A stretch of 64,000 nt of DNA from Triops longicaudatus (Eukaryota; Arthropoda; Branchiopoda; Notostraca; Triopsidae): the NCBI GenBank assembly GCA_022885665.1, contig JAGQDJ010000171.1, positions 49,930-113,929 of the forward strand, in the 5' to 3' direction. The notes beneath the pieces were generated by a model, which saw nothing but the letters and a program-made list of their open reading frames with translations, was not told the DNA's origin and did no database searches. The translations under genes were made by a program, and so were the position numbers. Positions 34,330-47,000 of the stretch are shown piece by piece (position 1 is the first letter of the stretch; every line of letters starts with the position of its first letter).

Positions 34330-34384
34330 TCAAGGTTGAAATCGGCCTATAAAAGCCAAGAAAAACGGCACGAGATACAACAGT
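34330..34384 (+). promoter_or_regulatory. Core promoter of cuticle gene 3
   Basis: TCAAGGTTG at 34330-34338, TATAAAA at 34348-34354 and initiator ACAGTCA around 34382. Spacing agrees within 1 bp with the promoters of cuticle genes 1 and 2, although the surrounding sequence has diverged. Confidence 0.72.
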
Positions 34385-34438
34385 CACTGTTCTACCGTGC
34401 TCTTAGCTTCACAAGCTAAACACTAAATCCGTATAACC

Positions 34439-35060
34439 ATGGCTAAGTACCAAGTAAGCTATACTAAGTGCTTCTCTATAAGATTCATTGCTAAGAACTT
34501 GTTAATTTGCTAAAGCTTCAATTTCCTAAAAGTTTTGCAATTCGATTAAAAATGTTCAAAGTTTGAAGTACTGCACTTTATTTCAGAGAATGTAAGTATA
34601 TATCAGTCAACTGCATGTCCTTATCATTATTTTTATTGTATTTGTGCTCTTTCTGATAAACTACTTTGCTCTACTTCATGTCTTGGAATAAAAACTTTAC
34701 TATTTTCAGGTATTTCTTGCTCTGTTGGCTCTTTCTGTTGTTACGGCTGCTCCTACCGCCGAAACAAATCAAGCCGAAGACCAAAACACTGAAAATTTCG
34801 CTAACATCCGCTACGCACCTTACCAATACGGGTACTATGGTGGGGCTGTTGTCGCACCTTTGACTTACTCCGCTGCAGTCCAACCCGTAGTTCCCGCCTC
34901 GTACATTGCTAGCCCCGTTCAGCAGATTGCTGCCATCCCCAGTGTCAAGTACGTCGCCGACCCAGTGGCTTACCACTACGCCCCGGCTGCTTACACTTAT
35001 GGCCAAGAACAAGTGCACCCTACAGGCTACTCTTACTCCCACGTATCCCGTAACTGGTAA
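34439..35060 (+). CDS. Cuticle-type secreted protein 3 (Ala/Pro/Tyr-rich)
   Basis: Two exons, 34439-34453 (MAKYQ) and 34710-35060, give 121 residues. The intron is again directly after codon 5 but is longer (256 nt). Signal peptide MAKYQVFLALLALSVVTA is followed by an acidic segment (NQAEDQNTEN) aligned with PSEDQKTEE of the other two. PSVKYVADPVAYHYAPAAYT and a C-terminal YSYSHVSRNW follow. It is the most divergent of the three. No Rebers-Riddiford consensus. Structural cuticle role inferred from composition, signal peptide and shared promoter. Confidence 0.84.
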
Positions 35061-35202
35061 ACCCGACTGGTTTATGAAACAAACACGCAAACTTGTTACT
35101 AATTCACCCGATCCATTCGATTGTTATTTACCACACCTACGACTTCATGGCATAATCACACTGTCTTTTCTTGTTGTTTTACTCCGTTACCCATTCATGC
35201 AA

Positions 35203-35208
35203 AATAAA
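35203..35208 (+). terminator. Poly(A) signal, cuticle gene 3
   Basis: AATAAA about 140 nt after the stop. Confidence 0.55.
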
Positions 35209-38072
35209 AACGTTAAAAGCCCATTTTTACTTGCTACGTTTTCTAATGCGAAAGTAATTTCTGAGGCATGTCAACCGCGTTGTGTAGTGCATATTTGCAG
35301 TGCACATGACTCTTTAGGGCGGTTCAAATACTTCAAATAAGGGTATCCAAAATTATATTACGATATCCTGAGCACATCATCGAAGAAACTCAACACAGCT
35401 TGGTCCATTAAGAGTTGTCAAAGCAACTTTCAGTTTCAATGAACACCGAAAGCTTTTGTGGAAAGTAAATATACATCAGTGCTGCTGTACGTCTGTATAA
35501 AAGCGAAAACTTTTCAGGTGGGAAGAAATTGCTCGTATGAGTGATGAGAGCTGTAATTTTCGAATACGTTGATCTCAACGGCTCACCAGTTCGATGAACA
35601 ATTAATAAATATAGGTTTATTAGATAACTATTTATTTCAGTAATATTTGTTAGAGTTTTCAAGCGTGGATTTTGCTGTTTGCCAGGTGCGCGAACTTTCC
35701 AGTTCTTCCTAACCGTGGGCACGTAAAAATTAATGAATATGTTTCGATCCTACATAACTTTATTTTGCATGTAGATTTTAAGAATTATTTCGCTACTTCT
35801 CTGTAGCTAACAATTTTACAATCACCACAACTTAGAAACAATTCTAATCAATGATTAAACAACAGATTTTTTCGCGCTCCAAATTTTCACTACTGCATTT
35901 ACACATTATTTCCCCTTATGTTTACTGTACTCCGCGTTATCAAGCACCCTTTTGGGCCTGCTTTGCCTTCATGGCCTTCATAAACCATCTCGTTAGCTTT
36001 ATGCGTGCCAACTAACCGGCATTTTGAGCTTGAAACTAATCGCCAAAAGCTTTAGAAAGAAAATTCAGTGTATCACTTGGAGTGGCTACGTTGCCGTTTA
36101 AGTAAAAACAATTTTTAGCAAACCAGTTACGATTTCATGTTACATTTTAATCCTCTATGTATTCCAATACAAATATTTCACAGTTTAGCTAACGTTTAAT
36201 AAAATTATGATATTCAATTTGTATTTTTCCCCAGTTTACCGGTTAAAGACGCAGAAATTTAAAGAGAAGCAGGTTTTTTTCAACAAAGGACTATTGCTCT
36301 GCAGACAGCAGATTATTTACAGGATGCGTTAGGAATACCTTCCTAGTTTCAAATTTCAATAAAAAGAGCCCAGTACACGCTGTTTAAAATTTATCTCCTG
36401 AATCTGGGAGTGCATAAAATGCCATTTTGGTTTCCGTTTAGCTTTGAGACCGAGACCATATCGCCACAGTAGATTTTAGTAGCTTCCCAAAAAATAAGTT
36501 TTAGGTTTCGAGAGCTGTTTCCGCTGCTCTTGCTCCTCGTACGCAACAATGGCGGGTGGCACGGACTTTGCCCGTTCTTGAACTATCTAGTAGTATAGGT
36601 TTAAGACATAAAGTATAAGCACCATTACTAGGTGTAAGGATATCATCTATGTACGCACACGAAAGTAAAAACAGTCAAAATAGCGGCCTGATAGGACGAA
36701 CACGACCAAAACTGGCGTCCCGATTAAAAACGTTATAATTTTATAAATGTACACATGAAAATTTCTGAAAGTAGGCTACGCGAAACCAAATGGTATTGTA
36801 TGCACTACGAGACTCCAAAGTCGATTTTTTAAATAGTGCTTATCATACTTTTTTAAATTAAGCTTTTGAATTTGGAAGGTGTTCCTGCCGCACCCTGTGC
36901 AAATGCAAGCCCTGTATCAATAACTTTTTTAGTTCCGTGTCAGCGAGTTTCGCTACGTTGGTAAATGAACAAGCTTGACAATTCAACTTGTTCTCCAACA
37001 TTTTTCAAGATCTTCTAAGGAATTCCGTCAAAATTATTTTGTTTATTGAATATACACGAAAACACCTAAAGCGTTCTAAATTAACAGTAATTTACAACGG
37101 ATAGTTTCCTCCTTTGTAACTAATTTGCGCTGAAGTAGCACTGGATGAAAATTTGTTACTAACTTTTACGCATTCTATTCGAAATCGCAATAAAAGATAT
37201 GACACATTCTTCTCGGTCTTCTCTACAAGCATCTGACAACCACTTACCCGTGTATTATTCTCGGTCATATCGATGTTTTTGTTAATAACGAAAAGAAGTA
37301 GCACACCCAAATCACAGTCATGTGACACAAAATTCTGCTATTATGACGGAAAATATTCGGCACAATGACAATTCCGTTCGCTCGCATTCGTCCAACAAAC
37401 GAATCCCCGCCTTCCAGAAAGTTTCTACTATTTAGTACAAAAAGTAATTGCAGAGGGGCGCTTTTATCGCGTGCACTCCTCTCTTTACGCGTCACTTTCG
37501 AACCGTGCAGTGCCGCAAGCCATGGATAAAAATCAGAGTGTGTCAGGATTCAATTGAATTAGTTAATTTAATAAGTTTTCTCCAATTTAATTAATGCTTC
37601 GAACATTTCCCCGTCTTTTGGTCTATAGTTTTTGATCCTAGAGCCATACAGTTATGTTCAGCACAACCGGTGGCCATTTCTGAGCGCCTGGACCATTTTA
37701 CAAGGTCGGCGTGGGGTGTATTCCTAAACAGTCTGTTGTGGGAATGATGCCTTGTGGTTTTTGGGCGTTCTAGTTTATTTAGCGTTGAGAAGCGTCAGAG
37801 TGTACATCGTACAGGAGAGAAGAATTGGTGTGTGCATCTTATTTACACCCGGATTTTCTGCCTTTTTGCATTTATTATTTGTACTACCACCAGAAGGACT
37901 ACGTTTTCTCGTGAATCAGTGGCATCCTCGTATAAATTGAACATTCTCCTGTGCATTTTAAGAGACTATTAATTGTGCAATTATTTTGCTTTCCCATGAA
38001 CCGGACATTCGTTTAAAAGTTGTCGCTTATTTGGTTCGCCAAGTCTTTTTTGAATTTTGTCAAAACTCCATC
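35209..38072. other. Intergenic and Drak 5' region
   Basis: 2.9 kb without recognisable genes. The right end should contain the Drak promoter and 5'UTR. The Drak frame is open back to about 37986 but has no earlier ATG. Confidence 0.4.
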
Positions 38073-41000
38073 ATGCTTAGCAGTCCAGACGTTTTACCCA
38101 ATCCTGTCCAGCCTGGACTTCTGGATTTAAGTGACAAACGTAAATCAGAACTTTTGGCATCACAACCTTTAACAGCGTTGTACGCGGTCGAGGATCAGCC
38201 TTTCGCTCGGTAAGTTTAAAATACCTTTAAGCAACCTGTGAAAAAAAGAGACGTTAGAAGACGAGTGAAACAGGCATTAAAAAACTATGTTAAGTGTCCA
38301 TGTATGGTACTAACAGCTAGTAACCTCATGGATACCAAACCTGTTTGAGACACTCTAAATAAATTAATGTGATCGGTTGTACACATCTTGCAAATAAACT
38401 CATGTACCCTTTACGCATTCAGCAGCTTTTTTACCCGAAAACAATTCATTTCTGCCAAGCTTACCCATATAATATGTTTATCTAGTGTTTTAATGTTAGG
38501 AGAGTTTAAACACTTTCAGTGTTCATGACTGTCTACGCAAGTTAATCCAATGTGTTATTTCAGCGCAAAAGGTGTCAAAGTACCTGCATTTGCAAACAAT
38601 CGTGAGTTCAAAAGTTGCGGTTTGGGGAAAAATCAGCTTCTTTCTAACCCGGTTCACCCGAAAGCCACGTTTAGCGCAACCGTGGGAAGCGTGTAGGTCA
38701 GCGGAACGGGAGAGGACGGTGCTAACCGCAGTATAGCAAATCTCTTAAAGCCACTGTACCTTGTCCCCTTTCCTTGCTCCCCGGGCTTTTGCCAGCCTGC
38801 CGCGGCTTGCCCGACCCGCGATGCTCGGGCCTCCCTTCCTGTCTTAGCGTGTCTTACCCAACCCGCCACGCAATAGTAACCGCAACCAATCCTTTCAACA
38901 CTAGGCTTTCGTTCTTTTTGGGGCTTGTGTTCTTTTTCTTCAACAATTTTTCCTTTTTATGGTTATTAGGACAAGGGACTACCAACTTTCCAGTCGTAAA
39001 TTTACAAACTTGGGCTGTTTTTAGGCGCTTTGTTTGGGTTTTGTAAGAGTGAAAATTCCCCTAGCTTTATGTATAAACTGAAAAGGCAAGTCAAAGAAAA
39101 CTTCAGAAGCAGTTGAAAGGCGTTGATGATTATTCTGAGTTTGTTTGTCTATTGTCAAACACGGGTGAATCAAGCTATTGAATTAGTTATGGACAAGCCA
39201 AGGATTTTTTCGATGTGTTTTTCTGTTTGTATTGTTTAAAGGGACATCATACGGGCCTTCTAAACTGATTTCATTTACGGGCCACAGAACGTTCTGGGCG
39301 TGGAGGCACATGTCCTAGCATTGCGTATTATCATAAATGACCCGTATAGAAACAAGGGTGGACATTTTCGGAGACAGGTGCGTATTAGGGATGCTGGTTT
39401 CGATAGCGAGTGAGGCGAAACCAGTTTTGGCAATCGTTTGAGGGAATTGGATTAAAAAATAAACGAAGCGAAGCCGACAAAAAATGTGGATGTGATCTTA
39501 TATAAGCAACTTTCCATTTCGGCACAGTGTATTTCATTTTCTAACTGGAGCTTGATTGACGGGAGTTAACAAGGCGAATTTATACATTTGGCGCTCCAAG
39601 AGACGTGTGTTGGTTCAAAGAAAGAGTAACACACACACAACACGCACAAAAAAAGAGGCTGGCTGGGTGTAATCTTGACAGCTTTACGCACATCATCCCA
39701 GCCCTAATGACACTGACCCAAATTCCGGCCAATTGAAGGCAGATTCCCTTGTTGGCAGCTTGTTCTACTCTTTAGCGTGTATGTGATGGTATGTTACGAG
39801 GCAAATAGCAGGAGAGAGTACTGGGATCGCCCTTGCCCGGGAATGTAATGGAGCTCTGCAAAAGGTCACCGAGAGTAATCCTTCACAATGCTAGTGAAAA
39901 CTTGCCAACAGTCAGATGTCTGATTTTATCGAAGATAAATTCACAGAATGGTGGAAAACAAAGCCTGTTGTTTCGTGTGACGTTATATTTAAGTTAGTTC
40001 TGTCTAAACTGTTTTTCTTTCTTATTTTTTTCTTTTCTAAGGCGTGATGTGAGCTCTGCTCATTGCCGCCTTGTATTAAGCCATTTTTCGTTTTTCAATG
40101 GATGAAATACCGTATAAATTAGTTGTGAAAATAGCATTCCATAACACCAACCATTTTAAATATTGATTCGTGACGGATTTTACATACTAGTAGAAATTTT
40201 TACTGAAATACTTGGGATTTTGCGAGTCTAAAATGTATGGTTTATTTCTCTTAGATCACAGTAAGCCAAGGTTTAACTGCCTGAAAAGCTTTCGGGTTGA
40301 CTAAAGTAGATTGTGGATTGAAATGGAGTTTAATTTAGCAATTTCGCGTAGAAGGATAGCTCTTGGTTTGTTCTGAACTCTTTTAAAAAACGGAAAATCC
40401 CTTTTAAATTTTCGAAACTTCTGCCGTAGTTGAAGCCAAAGAAGAATGAACGCGTTAATAACAAATTGAATTTTTAGTCGAAAAGTATTTACTTTTAACA
40501 AGTTCCTGAAGTGGATAATAGGAAACAGGCGAAATTTCCGAGAATCTTATTTGGTACTTGATACGAGGTTAAGCCGAAGGCCGTTGTTAGCTAAACCAAG
40601 CGCCCAAGTCGCAATCTCTAGAGTCAGTGAAGTATAGGGTATGAATCTGTGATTTTGGTGAGTAGAATGAACGAGATGGAGTAAACCCCGGATGCGTGAA
40701 GTGAGCAGCTGTTGACTGTTGAGCAGTCGATGGCTGATTTCGCGAAACCGTTGTGTGAATTCGCCCGAAAGTAGCGATAGAAACCTAGACCAATATCTGT
40801 AACAGAACCAGTTTTAAGCGAAAGTTTTGGTTTTTAAATTATAGTGAATTCTACAGGCGAGACGAAGACTTGCGTAGATGGAATAGTTGAGCAACTTAAA
40901 CGGGGTTCAAGCTGTGGCTACTGTAGCTGTGAGCGCAACAGATCTAAAAATGTAAATACGTTTTTTTACTTGTAAGTTTCAGTCGCTCATTGAAGCACAT

Positions 41001-44000
41001 CAGTGGTTCAGAATCATTGGTACCGGTGATAGCAAGATTTGCAAGATCGAGTCGGATCATTGTGCAGTGAAAAGAGTTAGACCGTCGCGCGAAACTAACC
41101 TATCCGTTACGATTTTTCTTTAATTTCTTTAACATAAACTACTCTATGTAGTAATCCAAATAGTTAGAAATGGTGCTTGCAACAAGAGTTGATGAGAAAT
41201 GTCCGTTTTTGTGTCGCTACAACAATTTGCATCGCTGCGAAATCCGAGCTTACAATCAACTCCATCGCTAATGTGTAAACTTCGTTTCGTATTGCAAGCA
41301 AACATTCCAAACCAGTTCGCTGATCCTCTGATAGTAGCACAGCCAAAATAATGCCTTAGATGTCGAAACTTGAAATGTGCAAAATCTTACAAAAAAATTA
41401 TGCAAACATTTAATAAAAAGGGGATTTTCCTTGTTGCCAGAATCCGGAAACAGTCCACGTAACAGCCGTTACTCGTCCTTGTCAGGGATCGGCAACGACT
41501 GCATATTATCCACTCGCCAATTAGTCACTGGCGATAATAACCATAGTAGTCAATTTTTTTCTGGGTCAAACGTGTCTCCGGAGACCGAAAGCCTCCGCCA
41601 CCAACGAATCCTTGGCTGATATCTGATGCCCCTCAGCTTTCCTGGCAAACTGTCGCCTATCATGACATCTCATCGACGAAGAAAGCCTTTAAAGTCAACG
41701 GGTTTGGAATCGTCTGCTTAAGACACGTTTTCCCTCTACAAACCGACACGCCCATTCTGTCTTTCTCTCCCCATATCTGCAACTTATCTAGCGTGGTATT
41801 ACACTCGAATGAATGGGAACCAAACTTTTCCAAACCCTTTCTATTTTCCCGTGGTTCTTACGCAGTCAGTTTTTTTAGATGAAAATCAAAAGTCATTTAT
41901 TAGGAGAGTTTTTGTGGAAAAATGCTTATATTTTGAACCGTTGAATAGATATCCCGAAATTGCTTTGTGCAACTTTTAAGATGCCCTTTCGTGGTTTTAG
42001 TCAAAGAGCCGACAGGTTTACCAGGTATAGGTCGCACCCCGAAAGTTTACCGTTAGTTCGAGCCCCAAAGATTAGAAGCCAGTTGATACAGGGTCGTGAT
42101 GTCTCGTATATGTGGTAATGGAGAATTTCCGTTGCTTTTATTGGATTTTTACTCAAAAAGATATCGGAAAGATTATTACTGTAAAAAAAAGATGTATGTG
42201 GTATTCATTATGCACTTTTGGAAAATGTGGAAATTGAGAGTGGACGACGTGACTTGCATCGTTTGCAATTAGAAATGCTCCTACATCATATCGTTTTTGA
42301 TATAAATTTTTGGAAGGACTTTTTTGGAAGCTTTTATTGCTCCACCAGAAAAGGTTTGGGTATTCCTGTATTTTGAATACCAAAAGGTTTTCTCGTACTG
42401 CGAATAGAAAATACTTTCACGTCGTGAGGGAAACAAGACCTCGTTTAAAATGGTTTTGGGGTGGCTGGCGACTTGTTAGAATCGGTTGAGTAGCACGGAA
42501 GGTGAATGACAAGTAAAGGAAGTCCACCCAACGGTTTTTCCTGGCCCGGGTCATATTTAGAGAAAAAGCTATTGTTGTGGCCACATAGTAAAACTTCACC
42601 AAGGTTCAGTAGGGTGGCAGAATGCCTGGGTTGAGTGGTGGTGAAACGAGAGAAACGTCCTTGCCTCCGGTGATGTCGAAAACGTTCACGGAGCTGTGAA
42701 CTTTTTCGTTAATGAGGAACCTGACTACGGGTGAGTAGGGGAATTTTCGGGGCCAAGGGATCAGCAAGTCGTGCAAAAATTTACCGATAGAAATTGCGAT
42801 ATAAGAATAAGGAAGTTTAAGCGAGCTTGGGTTCGAGGAATGTAATGCGGGTGATTTAGTAAACAGGAAAATATTGTAGACTTCAATGCGCGACGAGTTA
42901 TGGAGTAAGGGCAAATTGAAGGACATTTTTTCAGCTTTTTATTTTTTTTTTTACTATTTTTTTTTAGCTTTGGAAACGTAAGAAGAGATGATGAATTGAT
43001 GATATGGGGGTGAGTGATATAATGTAGGAAGGGTCACTCAAAGTAATGTGGAGAACATCTCGACAGATAAAGCTGCCAAGTTAGTATTTTATCTACACAT
43101 TAAATAATTTTTTGGTACGATCATTTATGAACGTGCTTTTACAAATGGAAGGCTTCGATACTTAAGCATACGATTACAATTCGAATTAACCGTTATTGTT
43201 ACTGTTAATGTTATGTGAGCGTAAGAGATAGAAGTCGAAGGTAATCATGGAAGAATATTGTACACTTTCCATTTAATTTACTTCCAAGATACTCGTGGAC
43301 CGAAGGGTGGAGGGAAAAGGATTCGTGAATTTTGTTTTCAAGACGTTTTGACTCAAGTTGTCACCAATAATGTAAAGGGATACCAGCGTTAGATTGTGGC
43401 GCAATCAGAATGTTAATTCCTTGCTAGGCAAATTCGAGAAAGCGAAATTGTGAAGTCCGGAGTGCCCGTAGCTGGTGTTGGGTAAGAGTACTTTGCATAG
43501 CAAATTTAAGGTCAAGTTGCCGAGCTATTTCGCAAAGTGAATCTAATAGTAATATAGGCTTGAGTTGCCTAGAAGGAACTGACAACCGTGAACTATCGGT
43601 TTTCTTCCATGTGAATTTGTCAAAATGAATAAAGTAGAAGTTTTCATCCGTGACTTACCTAATCATTTGGGAATTTTCGCTTGTCGAAACATTCCGAAAC
43701 ACTGAAATACGTATCACGCAAAACTGTCGAGGTTTTCTCTTTGCTTCAAAGCTTAAAAACTTCATAAAAAATCGTTTCTCGAAAAGTAAAAGAAAAAATA
43801 AATAAATAAAAGTAAATTTGAATTTATCGGAATTGAATTGCTGTTTTATAAAAAAAAGGAAAATATTTTTACCAATCGATTGATCGATAGAAATTTTGAA
43901 GTTTTGGCCTTGCTTTAAGTCTCAACAAAACGGAGGAAACCCTCTGCCCCACCCCACCCTACCCCCATCATACAATGTGACGTGTCAACACTTAAGGCTC

Positions 44001-44040
44001 TCCCGACATACGTTTTTTCCTCACGCTTTTGTACCCTTGC

Positions 44041-44080
<40 letters not shown>

Positions 44081-47000
44081 ATTAGCCAATCGCCGGCTAC
44101 CCTTCCCTCCTTATGTGCATGGTATTCCGGAAAACTCACAAAAAACGTATGTCGGGGAGAAGCTTAACACTTGTTAGTACTGAACTTTTCGTAGTTTTTA
44201 ACTTCATGTCATAATACTGGATTTTTTCAGTATATCGCTCATTACATAGTATTGAATGTTGAAAAATGTTATGCATGGAAATTTAAATATTTTTTTAAAA
44301 AAAGAATCTCATTTTACCTTTAATAAGGAATGAGAAAAACGTATTCAGTACGAAATGCCATCTCCCACACGGACTACTAAAGCACCGATAGGAGAAAACC
44401 TTTGTGGCACTGCCGAGCACAGTAATTCTCTTTTTGCCTATTAACGAAAGTGAGCATTGAAGTGATGAGTCATCCACTCTAACTAGTCTTTTATAGCGGA
44501 AGTATAATTTGCATGCCGTTTCATTGGCACGCGGGTAGTGGATGAAGACCTTCTGACATTCCTGAAAACTCTTATTCCTTATTTTGAAAAATAGAAGTAA
44601 AGCAGGATACCATTCATGAAGGCTTTCTGATCATCGTCGAAAGATTAGTTCACTTTTAAGAAATTTGGAAGGTGCGTCAAAATTTCGCTGTGGTACTCAG
44701 CAATTGTTCCTTGCAGTTCCATGTGACAGTTCATAATTTGCCGAATGATAGCCACCCTGGGATGGGGGATATATGAAGAGACTGTAAATCGTGCAAAATT
44801 GTGGCAGGGGTAAATGGACCTCGTTACTGTCCTGTGACTTATATGCTAGGCTTGGCCTACGTTATTCAAATACTCTACTCGCGAACGACCATAACGACAG
44901 AACCTAGAATTTGCGCGGTAATTGAAGGTTGTGAAAAGTGATGCAGATTTGTCTGTTACTTTTTAATCGCGCAACAGGATATGTGGAATCATGTAAGACG
45001 TAAATATACAAAAGTAATAAATACTTCCAACGATAATTCCGCTATAAAAGGACCCTGGGCCATTCAAAATACAAAGTGTTAAAAAGACAGCTTTCGACAT
45101 AAAATTTGAGGAAAACCGTGTTTACCGTTGTTAGGGTTCAGAATCGTGAGTTCGGGGTTGAACGTATCTTGTCTTCCTAAAACTGTGCCTAGTTTTGGTT
45201 TACACACCTTTTCCTGTCGGGTAGGTTTTGTAAACGTAGTACTTTTTCCGATATTCATTCTATCTTTTCTTCCTCCCCACATCCTTTCCGTCAGTATCTC
45301 CTTTATTCCCCTTCAAGCGAAGTTTGCGAAAGGCGAAAACTATTCATATATTTGAAAGGTAGGGATTCAGCTTCAGGTCATTGGTCCAAGCTTGTTAACT
45401 AGGAAGAACATAAAAAGGGGAGGAGGTGAGCAAGTAATCTCTAAAAAAAGAATTTGTTTTTTTTTTTCTTTTCTTTCTTCTGCTGCTTCTACTCTCTTCC
45501 TTTTCTTCTTTTTTGGGGATATTAAAATGACTGCTCCCAAAACGTAACTCAGAGAAAAACTTTTTAGCAGCAGCGTGACTCACAATTTAGAAGTGAATAA
45601 TGTAATAAAAAGAAAAGCCGGTACATATATGAAGCTGAGGTGAGGATTCGCTCGTTGCCTAAGGATTGGGCCACTGCACTTTGCCATGAAAGGTAATCGA
45701 AAAAAGTAGTTGCTCTTCACGCTGTCTTTAAAAGGCAATAGAGAAGACACCAATCAGGCCTGGGAAAAATGTTGCTGGTGCTTCGCCGTTAACACTTCCT
45801 CGTACGTGTTTCTGTTTTTTATTTTTGACAGAATGCAAAGTAGCTCAGCGAGGATATTACTAATGCGTACACCAGTGTTATTTTGAGCCCATTTGAAATG
45901 TTAAATTTTAAACATCTTGAGCCCAAAAGTATAGAAACCCGAGCGATCACGTGCCGTGACTCAAGACAATAATATTAAATTCTGCTGCTATTTTAATCTA
46001 GTTTGGACAAGGTGTTTGCTATAGCGCAAATGGAAGGTATGTTTTTGCGAAAGCGTTGAAGTTTGAGTTGGTAGTAGTTGGGAGAATTCCGGAAAATGGA
46101 AACGTTTCGGATTTATTGGGGTACTTGGATCCTCGAATATTGATATGCTTTCGTTAGGAATGTTGGGAAGTGCTCGCAAGCCGTAAGTTGAAACCTTGGA
46201 ATTCTGCAGCCTCGAAATTCGAAAAAGTCAACATGAATATTGATCTACATCTCGGCCCAGAGATTTCCTGGATATTTTAGCGACCTTATTTTCTGAATAG
46301 GATAGCAAAAGCAGAAAAATCACTGTTCACGAAACAGGGAATTTTTACAGTTTTCACCCCCTGAGCATAATTGGTAAAATTGATTTCTTTTCCGGTTAAG
46401 AAAGGATGGTAGCAACCACGAGAAATTCCATCGGTTTTTGCAAAAATCCTTTTGTCTAGGTACCAGACGGTCTGTTTCACTTTTGTTGCCAAAGTCAAAG
46501 CGACAGCTGCAATACGCAGCTTAAGGCAAAGTCCCATGTATACTTCTTTTTTCTTCTGGTCCAGAAGGGTATTGGGTAGCGCATTCCAGTCCACTGAAGC
46601 GTGCTATGGAACCGTTTGGAGCCTTTTGAGTGCCGGGAAGGCGCTTTGAGAAACGCTGTTGTTTCTTTTTCGCCCTGTCCAGTTTAGAATACTGAGCAAT
46701 TCTTCCTAGACGACCTTCCAAGGACGTTCTTCGCCAACCAGTTCAGTGCGGTCTATTAAACTTAATTCCCGGAACGGGTTATTCTTTTGTTTTCAGTGCT
46801 CACGCTGTCAACACGGAATTACAGTTCAAAGCTTCGTTGCAACGAGATTAAAACCAGGCACTGCATGATTAGACAATATCTGAAGCAGCACACATTATAA
46901 TGCAAGGTGTGATAAGTAACGTCAGTTAACATGCTTAACAGATTAGGAGAATAAAAGATATGACAAGGGCGAGGTCGTGCAGATAACGTTTTTTATTGCA

